This document shows positions 23,981 to 31,543 of a stretch of 64,000 bases of DNA, piece after piece. A model generated the notes under the pieces. That model did not search any database. It was given only the letters and a program-made list of their open reading frames with translations, and was not told the origin of the DNA. The DNA is from Saccharothrix sp. (GTDB lineage Bacteria > Actinomycetota > Actinomycetes > Mycobacteriales > Pseudonocardiaceae), in the NCBI RefSeq assembly GCF_031180885.1, contig NZ_JAPSLK010000022.1, positions 51,373 through 115,372 of the forward strand. The letters are read 5' to 3'. Each line of letters starts with the position of its first letter. Position 1 is the first letter of the stretch. The translations under genes were made by a program, and so were the position numbers.

Positions 23981-24823
23981 ATGGAGGAATCCGGGAACAA
24001 CCTGCGCCGTGCCGCGCTGTACGGCGTCGCCGGCCTGGTGACCGCGGCGATCGGTGCGTCCGCGGTCAACGTCTTCGCCGCGGAGGACGAGAAGAAGGAC
24101 CAGAAGCCGGCCGCGCAGTCCGCTTCCCCTTCCCCGTCCACGCCGTCCACGCCGTCGTCGCCGCCCGCCCCGCCGCCCGTCGCCCAGCCGCCGGTCGCCC
24201 AGACCCCGCCGCCCGCGCCGAAGCCCGTTCCGGTGCCGGAGGCCGCGTCCCAGGAGCCCGCCGCGCCGCCCGCGCCGCCGGTCGTCGCCCGGCCCGTGGC
24301 GAAGCCGGTCGTGAAGTCGCCCGTGCAGAAGGTGATCGCCGAGCCCGAGGAGCCCGAGACGCCCCCGCCTCCGCCGCCGGCTTCGGTCGCTTCGGTGGCG
24401 CACGCGGAGGTGAAGACGACCGGTGAGGGCAAGGCCGAGGTGGTCGTGCACCTGTCGACGCCGAAGAAGGAGAAGAAGCCGTCGCCGACGGACGAGGCGT
24501 TGAAGAAGGCCAAGGCGGAGGCGGGGGAGGCGAAGAAGAAGGTGGAGCGGGCCGAGGGCGAGTTGTCCAAGGCGAAGAAGGAGTACGACGAGAAGCGCGG
24601 TGAGGTCAAGAAACTGCGCAAGCAGAAGGACGACGAGCGCAAGAAGGAGCGCGAGGCCAAGTCCAAGAACAAGCCGAAGGCCGCGTCGGTGCTGACCGTT
24701 CAGACGTCGCCCGACCTGGCCAAGCGGTTGCAGGACAGCGGCAAGGGGGACAAGGGCGGCAAGGACAAGGGCGACAAGGGCGGCAAGAAGGTCACCATCT
24801 CCGTCTCGGCGCACAGCGGGTGA
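23981..24823 (+). CDS. Secreted Pro-rich / coiled-coil protein
   Basis: 280 residues from ATG 23981 (GGAGTGAGGAG upstream). N-terminus NNLRRAALYGVAGLVTAAIG is a signal peptide or anchor ending near VFAAED (residue 33); its RRAALY core is shared with the giant protein at 25293. Residues 40-130 are Pro/Ala/Ser-rich, likely extended or wall-spanning. Residues 165-235 are a Lys/Glu-rich coiled coil (DEALKKAKAEAGEAKKKVER). The tail is Gly/Lys/Asp-rich and ends VTISVSAHSG. No enzymatic motif. First gene of the plus-strand run and probably a structural envelope component. Confidence 0.75.
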   Translation: MEESGNNLRRAALYGVAGLVTAAIGASAVNVFAAEDEKKDQKPAAQSASPSPSTPSTPSSPPAPPPVAQPPVAQTPPPAPKPVPVPEAASQEPAAPPAPPVVARPVAKPVVKSPVQKVIAEPEEPETPPPPPPASVASVAHAEVKTTGEGKAEVVVHLSTPKKEKKPSPTDEALKKAKAEAGEAKKKVERAEGELSKAKKEYDEKRGEVKKLRKQKDDERKKEREAKSKNKPKAASVLTVQTSPDLAKRLQDSGKGDKGGKDKGDKGGKKVTISVSAHSG

Positions 24824-24829
24824 TGGCCG

Positions 24830-25303
24830 ATGGACACCAAGCACGCACGCATTCCCTTGGACGACTACATCTCGTCGTCCGATGACGCGGACACGTTGCC
24901 CTACAACTCCTACTACATCGTCATCCCCGACGACTCGGCCGACGACCTCCACTCCGACGAGGACTCCGACGAGGACTCCGATGAGGACTCGGAGTTGGAC
25001 TTGGACTTGGACGCCGAGTTCTTCGACGACGACGAGGACGACGAGGACGAGGACGGCCACTACCGCCACTACGCGTCGCCGGTGGTGTCGCGCGAACCGA
25101 TGAGCAGTGCCTCCGCGGGCCGTATCGGTGGGGTGTCCGCGGCCCTGGTCGCCGGTGTGGTGCCCGCGCTGGTGGTGGACCTACCGGCGGCGCTGGCGGC
25201 CGGGGTGGCCGCGGGTCTGTTCGGCGGGTTGATGGGGCGGTCGCTCGGGATCGAGCTGCACGAACGTCGGCAGGCGCGGAGGGAGGCCGATCGTGGGTAT
25301 TGA
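24830..25303 (+). CDS. Very acidic protein with C-terminal membrane hairpin
   Basis: 157 residues starting 6 bp after the previous stop. Residues 35-76 are almost entirely Asp/Glu/Ser (SDEDSDEDSDEDSELDLDLD, FFDDDEDDEDEDG). Residues 98-135 contain a glycine-rich double hydrophobic stretch (GGVSAALVAGVVPALVVDL, AALAAGVAAGLFGGLMGRS) resembling a glycine-zipper hairpin, then a basic tail (ERRQARREADRGY). There is no signal peptide. The polyacidic part could bind Ca2+ or the very Lys-rich N-terminal region of the next protein, which is an attractive but unproven pairing. It overlaps the next gene by 11 bp. Confidence 0.7.
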   Translation: MDTKHARIPLDDYISSSDDADTLPYNSYYIVIPDDSADDLHSDEDSDEDSDEDSELDLDLDAEFFDDDEDDEDEDGHYRHYASPVVSREPMSSASAGRIGGVSAALVAGVVPALVVDLPAALAAGVAAGLFGGLMGRSLGIELHERRQARREADRGY

Positions 25304-28300
25304 GCGAAGGACGATCCGGCGGGCGGCCTTGTACGCGGCGTCGGGCGGGTTGTTGACGCTGGCGTTCGGAGCTCTGGGCGGTCAGGAGGCACAGGCGGAG
25401 CCGAGGTCGGCAAAGGAAGGCCACAACACCTCCCGCGCCGCACCGGCCAAGTCGAAGCCCAAGCCCGCCGCGAAGAAGAAGTCCCCCGCGAAGAGCAAGC
25501 CCAAGCCCGCCGCCAAGAAGCCCGCCGCGAATAAGCCGGCCACCAAGAAGCCCGCCGCCAAGAAGCCCGCCGCCAAGAAGCCGGCAGCGACCAAGCCCGC
25601 CGGGACCAAGCCCGGCGCCCGGAAGCCGCCCGCCAAGAAGCCGGCAGCGACGAAGCCGGCAGCGACGAAGCCGGCAGCGACGAAGCCGGCAGCGACGAAG
25701 CCGGCAGCGACGAAGCCGGTCACCAAGAAGCCGGCCGGGACGAAACCCGCCGCAAAACCCAAGACCACCCCCAAACCCAAGGCCACCCCGAACCCCGTAC
25801 CAAAGCCGAAGGCAACCCCAAAGCAACCTCCCCGAAAGCCGCCGCAGGCGGCCCCGCGCAAGCCGGGTGTGCCGAAGCCGCCGCAGGCGACCCCGCGGAA
25901 GCCGGGTGTGCCGAAGCCGCCGCAGGCGTCTCCGCGCAAGCCGAACACGCCCAAGCCGCCGCAGGCGACCCCGCGGAAGCCGAACACGCCGAAGCCGCCC
26001 CGGGTGACGCCGCGTCGGCCGGAGTTGGCCAAGCCGCCGCGGGTGACTCCTCGCCGGCCGGAGTTGCCCAAGCCGCCGAAGGCAAACCCGCGTAGGCCGG
26101 TGCCCGAGCCGCCGCGGGCGTCTCCGCGTGTGCCGCAGCCGCCGGGCAGGTACATCCCTCCGCGAGTCGACCGCAAGAAGCCCCTCCCGCCGAAGCCGAC
26201 CCCCCAACCCCGGGCGCGGTCGCAGTACACCCCGGCCCCGGTCGGGTCGAGCGGTGCCAGGTCGACGGGGGCCAAGCCGGTCATGCGGTCCACCGCGAGG
26301 ACCCCGGCGGCCCCTTCGCCTCGCGCCCTGCCCAAGCGGTTACCGCCCAACGCCTCATCACCCAAGCCACTGCCGCAGTCGCTGCGTCGGGCGGAGGCGG
26401 CGGCGGAGCGTGAATCCGCGACGGCACGCGAGTACGCGGCACGACGGGTCACGGGTCTCCGGCAGGCTCCGATACCCAAGCTGGTGGGCAAGCCCCCGAC
26501 ACCGAAGTCGACCGCAAGGCTCGCACCGCCGGCTGCCCGGTCCGCAGCTCCCGTCGCCAGGCCCGTGCCACCGGCGGCAAGGCCCGCACCGCCAGGGGTG
26601 AGGCCCGCGCCGCCTGCCGCGAGGCCCGCGCCGCCTGCCGCGAGGCCCGCGCCGCCTGCCGCGAGGCCCGCGCCAACAGCCGCACGACCTGTGCCGCCAG
26701 CTGCCCGGCCTGTGCTGCCTGCCGCGAGGTCCGTGCCGCCGGGGGTGAGGCCTGCGCCGCCGGCGGCGAAGGGGGTGCCGCCGGCTGCCCGGCCCGCGAT
26801 GCCGACACCGAAGTCGGCGGTGAAGTCGGCGTCGGCGGCTGAGCCGGGCGTGAAGCCGGCGTCCCAGCCCCTGCCGAAGGCTCCGGCGCCCCAAGTCGCG
26901 CCTCAAGCCGCGCCCAAACCGCCGGCCGCCGGACCAGTCGCGCCGCCGCCGACCGGGGTTCGGTCGCAGTCGTTCCGGTGGGGTGAGGCGGCTGCGCAGA
27001 AGGAGTCGGAGACGGCTCGTCAGTACGCCGCGCAGCGGGTTGCGGGTGTGCCGGCGGCTCCGGTGCCGAAGCCGGTGGTCAAGCCGTCGGCACCGGTTGT
27101 GGCGGCGCCGCCGCCGACCTCGCCCGCGCCGCCGCCGACCGGGGTTCGGTCGCAGTCGTTCCGGTGGGGTGAGGCGGCTGCGCAGAAGGAGTCGGAGACC
27201 GCTCGTCAGTACGCCCCGCAGCGGGCCGCGCGCGAGCTCCAGCTCCAGATCGCACGCGGCCAGGCCGACTACCACGACGCCATCTCCGGGAAGACCCCCG
27301 GGCAGCGGCCCGTCCACGTCGTCGAGCGGGTCTCGGAGAACAAGACGCGGATCACCGACGCGCGCACCGGGAAGTCCGTGGTCCACAACATGTCGTTGCA
27401 GGACTACATCCACCCGTCCAAGTCGGTCGACGCCTCGATGTCCGCCGTCGTCGGCGGCGAGGTGACCAACTACCGGCAGTCCGTCGAGGTCGACCACTGG
27501 GAGAAGCTGCCCGGCAAACAGCGCCCGGACGTGTCGGTCGGCCGCACCCGGGACAACCAGGTCGTCGCGGTCTCCCGCGGGGAACTGCCGAAGGACGTCC
27601 GGGACCGGCTCAAGGACGGCCTCGCCGTCGACGAGGGCACCCTGCCCGACGGGCGCAGGATCACCGTCTTCAACCCCAAGTCCAAGGTCGAGCACAACGC
27701 AGAGGACCTGGGCCGCCAGTGGCAGGAGACGGTCAAGGACGGCAAGGTGCAGCCGGTCGAGGTCGGCCAGGCCGTCGCCGGCACCGCCGCGCTCGCCGGC
27801 GACACCGTGATCGGTTTGGGCCAGTCGGACCTCTACGGCACCGGCAAGGACTGCCTGGGCAGCGGCAAGAACTGCGATGACTTCGGCACCGAGGCCGCGT
27901 TCACGGCGGTCGGCGTGACGCCGCTGAAGGGCGCCGGACTGCTGCGGCACGCGGCTCGTGGCGGAAGCGGTCTCGCACGCACCGAGCAGGCGGCGGAGAA
28001 GGCCACGCAGGCGGTGCGGTCGCAGGGTTCGAAGGCGCGCGAGAGCGTTCCGACCAAGCCCCCCGAGCAGGCCCGGGCCAGGGTGCCGGAGAACGCCACG
28101 GTGCCGGAGCGGGTCGCGGTGCCCGAGCGGGTCGCGGTGCCGGAGAAGGCGCGGGTGCTGGAAACCGTGCCGGCCAGGGGGCCGGTGAGCGTGGACGTGC
28201 CGCGGACGCCGCCGGTTCGGCAGAAGCCGGACGCCCCGGCCACCCGCAAGAGCCCGGACAACCCGCCCCCGCGCACCACCCCGAACACCCGCACGACCCC

Positions 28301-29846
28301 GGAACCCTCGCGGCACCCGGTGTTCAAGCGGGCTCCGGAAGTGGTCGCACTCGGGATCGCCAGTGCCGCGCAAATCCCGGGCAAGCCCGAAGGACCGCGC
28401 GAACCCGGCGGACCGCGGCAACCGGAGACGCCGACGATCCGCGAGGGCGAACCGCACTTCGACGACCCGGCCAACCCGGACACCCTGGCCGACCCGGAAG
28501 CACCGGAGATGCCGCGCCCGGAACCGGGCGGCACCAACCCCATCACCCCGGAACGGCCGTCACGACCCGACGCCCCCCAAGAATCGGACATTCCCGACGA
28601 GGCGGATCAACCCGGGGAACCGGGCAGCCCACAACCCGGGGTCACCGAGGCCCAGACCGACCGCGAGAACGGCGAGAGCGGCGGAAACGGCGAAAGCGGC
28701 GAGAACACCGGCCCGGCGCGACCGAGCCGCGACGAGGGCGCACCACCCGCGCAGCCAAGTCATGACGCAAACGCCCCCGCCGCCCAGCCGACCGGCACCA
28801 CCCCCGCCGCCCGGCCGACCGGCAACGCCTCCGCCGCCCGGCCGACCGGAGACACCCCCGCCGCGCAACCCGACAACGGCCCGGAAACGGCGGTCGAGGC
28901 CATGCGGCAGCAGGTTCGGCCGCTGGACGAAGCGCTGGCACAGAGGCCCGCGACGCTCGCCGGCCTCGTCGGCAACCCACAGGCCCTCGCCATGGTCCAA
29001 GCCGCCGTGGACGCCCTGGCCAACGGCAACGCCCAGGACATCGTGGACCGCTTCCGAACGACCCCCAAACCCTCCCCGGCCGTGCTGACCGACCACCAGT
29101 CGGCCGTCGTCCGGGACGTCACCACGGTCACCAGGGACTTCGACGCGCAGGACCTCCGCCAACAGGGCTTCGCCGAGGCCTGGGCCGACAACGCCACCCG
29201 GAGGAGCGAGTACCTGGACCAGCTCTACGCCGACTCCGCCCGCCTCACCCCCGTCCTCAACGGCTTCGCGCAAGCCGTCGTCGACGACCTGGGCGTGGGC
29301 CGCGTCAAACCCCGACCCGAACCCAAGAAGCGGAGCCGGGCCGAGGACAAGATCACCGAGTACGGGGGCGACGTGAGCCGGCTGACGGACCTGACGGCCT
29401 CCTCCATCCGGTTCGCCACGGTCGACGACGTCTACCGGGGCCTGGAAGCGGTCCTCGACGCCACCCGCAGGCCCGGTTCGCCGATCCGCATCGTGGAGAT
29501 GAAGGACCGCTTCACCAGGCCGCAGCGGGCCGGCTACCGGGACATCCTGCTGCGCATCCAGCTCGACATGGGCACCGACGCCCACGGCAAGCCGAGGTAC
29601 CACGTGGGAGAGTTGCGCTTGCAGGCCGACCCGATCGAGGAGATCTCGGAGTACGAACACCGCGCCTACGAGGTGCGGAGGGACTTCGAAGTGCTCAGCC
29701 AGAAAGCCCGTCGCGACCCGTACCCCGAGGAGACCGCGTTGTCCGCGTTGTTGGAAACGGAGTCCCGCATCCTGTACACGGAAGCCTTCATCCAGGCGGG
29801 CGGCCGACCGGCGGACCCGACGGTCAACCGGCGAGAGGGACGGTGA
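25293..29846 (+). CDS. Giant secreted repeat protein with C-terminal RelA/SpoT-like domain; candidate polymorphic toxin
   Basis: 1517 residues. Signal peptide/anchor MGIERRTIRRAALYAASGGL ends near EAQA (34). Residues 45-170 are Lys/Pro/Ala repeats (AATKP units), 180-320 are KPPQATPRKPGVP-type repeats. A motif of about 24 residues occurs three times (near 362, 559 and 621; RWGEAAAQKESETARQYA). Residues 646-890 look globular (pre-toxin-like; VHVVERVSENKTRITDARTG, GDTVIGLGQSDLYGTGKDC). After another Pro-rich linker, residues 1300-1495 match the RelA/SpoT nucleotidyltransferase fold: RAEDKITEYGGDVSRLTDLT (1346), VEMKDRFTRPQ, AGYRDILL (1413), VGELRLQ (1438). The usual RxKD Lys is Thr here. The toxin role is inferred from architecture and from the coupled small downstream gene. 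Confidence 0.75.
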   Translation: MGIERRTIRRAALYAASGGLLTLAFGALGGQEAQAEPRSAKEGHNTSRAAPAKSKPKPAAKKKSPAKSKPKPAAKKPAANKPATKKPAAKKPAAKKPAATKPAGTKPGARKPPAKKPAATKPAATKPAATKPAATKPAATKPVTKKPAGTKPAAKPKTTPKPKATPNPVPKPKATPKQPPRKPPQAAPRKPGVPKPPQATPRKPGVPKPPQASPRKPNTPKPPQATPRKPNTPKPPRVTPRRPELAKPPRVTPRRPELPKPPKANPRRPVPEPPRASPRVPQPPGRYIPPRVDRKKPLPPKPTPQPRARSQYTPAPVGSSGARSTGAKPVMRSTARTPAAPSPRALPKRLPPNASSPKPLPQSLRRAEAAAERESATAREYAARRVTGLRQAPIPKLVGKPPTPKSTARLAPPAARSAAPVARPVPPAARPAPPGVRPAPPAARPAPPAARPAPPAARPAPTAARPVPPAARPVLPAARSVPPGVRPAPPAAKGVPPAARPAMPTPKSAVKSASAAEPGVKPASQPLPKAPAPQVAPQAAPKPPAAGPVAPPPTGVRSQSFRWGEAAAQKESETARQYAAQRVAGVPAAPVPKPVVKPSAPVVAAPPPTSPAPPPTGVRSQSFRWGEAAAQKESETARQYAPQRAARELQLQIARGQADYHDAISGKTPGQRPVHVVERVSENKTRITDARTGKSVVHNMSLQDYIHPSKSVDASMSAVVGGEVTNYRQSVEVDHWEKLPGKQRPDVSVGRTRDNQVVAVSRGELPKDVRDRLKDGLAVDEGTLPDGRRITVFNPKSKVEHNAEDLGRQWQETVKDGKVQPVEVGQAVAGTAALAGDTVIGLGQSDLYGTGKDCLGSGKNCDDFGTEAAFTAVGVTPLKGAGLLRHAARGGSGLARTEQAAEKATQAVRSQGSKARESVPTKPPEQARARVPENATVPERVAVPERVAVPEKARVLETVPARGPVSVDVPRTPPVRQKPDAPATRKSPDNPPPRTTPNTRTTPEPSRHPVFKRAPEVVALGIASAAQIPGKPEGPREPGGPRQPETPTIREGEPHFDDPANPDTLADPEAPEMPRPEPGGTNPITPERPSRPDAPQESDIPDEADQPGEPGSPQPGVTEAQTDRENGESGGNGESGENTGPARPSRDEGAPPAQPSHDANAPAAQPTGTTPAARPTGNASAARPTGDTPAAQPDNGPETAVEAMRQQVRPLDEALAQRPATLAGLVGNPQALAMVQAAVDALANGNAQDIVDRFRTTPKPSPAVLTDHQSAVVRDVTTVTRDFDAQDLRQQGFAEAWADNATRRSEYLDQLYADSARLTPVLNGFAQAVVDDLGVGRVKPRPEPKKRSRAEDKITEYGGDVSRLTDLTASSIRFATVDDVYRGLEAVLDATRRPGSPIRIVEMKDRFTRPQRAGYRDILLRIQLDMGTDAHGKPRYHVGELRLQADPIEEISEYEHRAYEVRRDFEVLSQKARRDPYPEETALSALLETESRILYTEAFIQAGGRPADPTVNRREGR
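25638..25712 (+). repeat. Five perfect 15-bp tandem repeats encoding KPAAT
   Basis: AAGCCGGCAGCGACG repeats without change at 25638, 25653, 25668, 25683 and 25698, with a diverged sixth unit at 25713. It is in frame within the giant secreted protein. Perfect DNA identity suggests recent slippage expansion. Confidence 0.9.
26945..27215 (+). repeat. 85-bp near-identical direct repeat inside the giant protein
   Basis: The stretch 26945-27029 recurs at 27131-27215 (offset 186 bp, 62 codons) with about one visible mismatch (27015 versus 27201). It encodes the RWGEAAAQKESETARQYA motif. A diverged third copy is near 26379. Confidence 0.85.
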
Positions 29847-30295
29847 TGGTGGTGGAAGAGCGTTCGTACTACATGTACTACGACCGGACCCTCGTGATCG
29901 ACGAGTTGCCCGACGGGACCTGGCGCGGGTCCCTGCTCGACTGGGACACCGGCGAGTTCCACCCGGCCGACGAGCACGTCCTGCGACGGGTGCGCGGTGC
30001 CTCCACGACCGCCGACATCAGCGGGATCGACGAGGACGAGTTCGTCCTGCGCACGGAACTGGTCCGCGAGGACCGGCTCACCGGCGACGGCCCGGTCTTC
30101 GCCCTGTACGCGGCGATCGAGACCCTCTACGCCCGCAAGGACGCGGAGCGGCGCCGGTTCACCGACGAGGAGTTCGAGGTGATCACCCACATCCGCCGCA
30201 CCACGTTCGCGCTGTGGGAGCAGGAGGCGGCGCGTCGGGCGCGGGGCGAGCAGCCCACGTTCACCGCCCGGCGCAAGACCTCCTCCGACGATTGA
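29846..30295 (+). CDS. Hypothetical protein coupled to the RelA-like giant protein; immunity candidate
   Basis: 149 residues from ATG 29846, whose A is the last base of the upstream TGA; a GTG at 29843 would also overlap. Soluble, no signal peptide, acidic in the middle (SGIDEDEFVLRTELVREDRL) with a predicted helix at about 85-130 (AAIETLYARKDAERRRFTDE, ALWEQEAARRARGEQP). No family recognised. The position immediately 3' of a protein with a C-terminal toxin-like domain, and the stop/start overlap, are what one expects of a cognate immunity protein. That role is inference only. Confidence 0.65.
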   Translation: MVVEERSYYMYYDRTLVIDELPDGTWRGSLLDWDTGEFHPADEHVLRRVRGASTTADISGIDEDEFVLRTELVREDRLTGDGPVFALYAAIETLYARKDAERRRFTDEEFEVITHIRRTTFALWEQEAARRARGEQPTFTARRKTSSDD

Positions 30296-30327
30296 GTCCT
30301 CGGGCCGACTTGGGACCATGGACGGCG

Positions 30328-31542
30328 ATGGTGACTTCAGCTGAACCCGAAGTGGTGCTCAAGGCGTTCCCCGGCGACCTCGACCGGCGCACCCGGTCCG
30401 CTTGGGAGCGCGAGAACGCCCGCTGGTCGCGAGTGCCCGGCACCCGGGTCGTGCACGGCACCGACGTGATCGAAGGGCGGTTCACGGTGCAGGCGGAGCG
30501 GTGTCCACTCTCGTTGGTGGACACCGCTCCGCTCCCGATCCCCGAGGCACTGGCGCTGGCACGCGCCTTGGCGACAACGCTGGCGGCGGCACATGCCGCA
30601 GGACTCGTGCACGGCGGTATCACCGCGCACAACGTCCTGTTCCGCGCCACCGGCGAACCCGTGCTGGCGGACGGCGGTCTGGTCCTGCGCGACGCCTTCC
30701 CGGTGGCGCCGCCGGTCGAGTGGGCCGCGCCGGAGACCGTGCGGGACGCCGTCCGGGACGCCCGGGCCGACCACTACGGGCTGGGCGCGGTGCTGTTCTT
30801 CGCCCTGACCGGCAAGCCACCGCACCCCGCACGACTCGGCGAAGGCCCCGAGGAGCACGCCCTGCGCGTCCTGGGCGAACCCGCACCCGAACTGGAGCGG
30901 CCGGACGTGCCGCTGGGCCTGGCGAAGCTGGTGCACGCACTGCTCGCCCGCGACCCCGACGCACGACCCGCCGACGTGCTCGCCGAACTGGACCGCATCA
31001 CCGCCACCGCGCCGCCCGCCACCGCGCCGCCCGCCACTGAACCCCAGGCCGCCACCGAACCGCGAACCATCACCGATCCCACAGGCGTTCCCCGCCCGAC
31101 CGGCAAGCGCATCCAAGTCGCCGAAGCGAAACCCCTACCGGACACCGACCGCCGGGAGCGCATCGGCCTCATCCTCGGCGTAGCCGCCGCCCTGGCCCTG
31201 TTCGCCGCCGCACCCTTACTCCTGCTCCGCGACGACCCGCCCGCACCGTCCCCCCAAGCCCCCGCGGTCAGCGCCCCCCGAGCCCCGCAGATCCACGTCA
31301 TCGAAGTACAGGACGCCGGCGACCACGTCACCATCACCTGGAGCGGCCCCGACCTCGACTACGTCGTCATCACGGCCCCGGAGGGCAAACCCAACTTCCC
31401 CTCACCCGAGACCCGCGACCGCACCGCCCGCATCACCGTCGAACCGAACCGGAAGCACTGCTTCGAAGTGCAGGGCACCGACGGCCGCAACACCTACCAC
31501 AGCAAGCCCCACCCCATCCGCTCCGCCAAGTGCACGAGGTGA
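30328..31542 (+). CDS. Membrane pseudokinase with external Fn3-like domain (copy 2)
   Basis: 404 residues from ATG 30328. Kinase-like lobe with EVVLKAFPGDLDRR (K12), catalytic loop HGGITAHNVLF (95-105) lacking the HRD Arg and Asp, and LADGGLVL where DFG has become DGG (D114), followed by AAPETVRDAVRDARADHYGL. It lacks the Gly-rich loop of true kinases at the N-terminus. A linker rich in Ala/Pro/Thr, a membrane helix (IGLILGVAAALALFAAAPLL, about 290-310), and a C-terminal domain with two Cys (RKHCFEVQGTDGRN, IRSAKCTR) follow. Clearly paralogous to the protein at 21958-23121; here both HRD and DFG are degenerate. Confidence 0.82.
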   Translation: MVTSAEPEVVLKAFPGDLDRRTRSAWERENARWSRVPGTRVVHGTDVIEGRFTVQAERCPLSLVDTAPLPIPEALALARALATTLAAAHAAGLVHGGITAHNVLFRATGEPVLADGGLVLRDAFPVAPPVEWAAPETVRDAVRDARADHYGLGAVLFFALTGKPPHPARLGEGPEEHALRVLGEPAPELERPDVPLGLAKLVHALLARDPDARPADVLAELDRITATAPPATAPPATEPQAATEPRTITDPTGVPRPTGKRIQVAEAKPLPDTDRRERIGLILGVAAALALFAAAPLLLLRDDPPAPSPQAPAVSAPRAPQIHVIEVQDAGDHVTITWSGPDLDYVVITAPEGKPNFPSPETRDRTARITVEPNRKHCFEVQGTDGRNTYHSKPHPIRSAKCTR

Positions 31543-31543
31543 C

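Noticed and set aside
26358..28457. 699-codon minus-strand open frame with Arg/Gly repeats
   Set aside because: Mirror image of the repetitive giant-protein gene; no ribosome site or domain.
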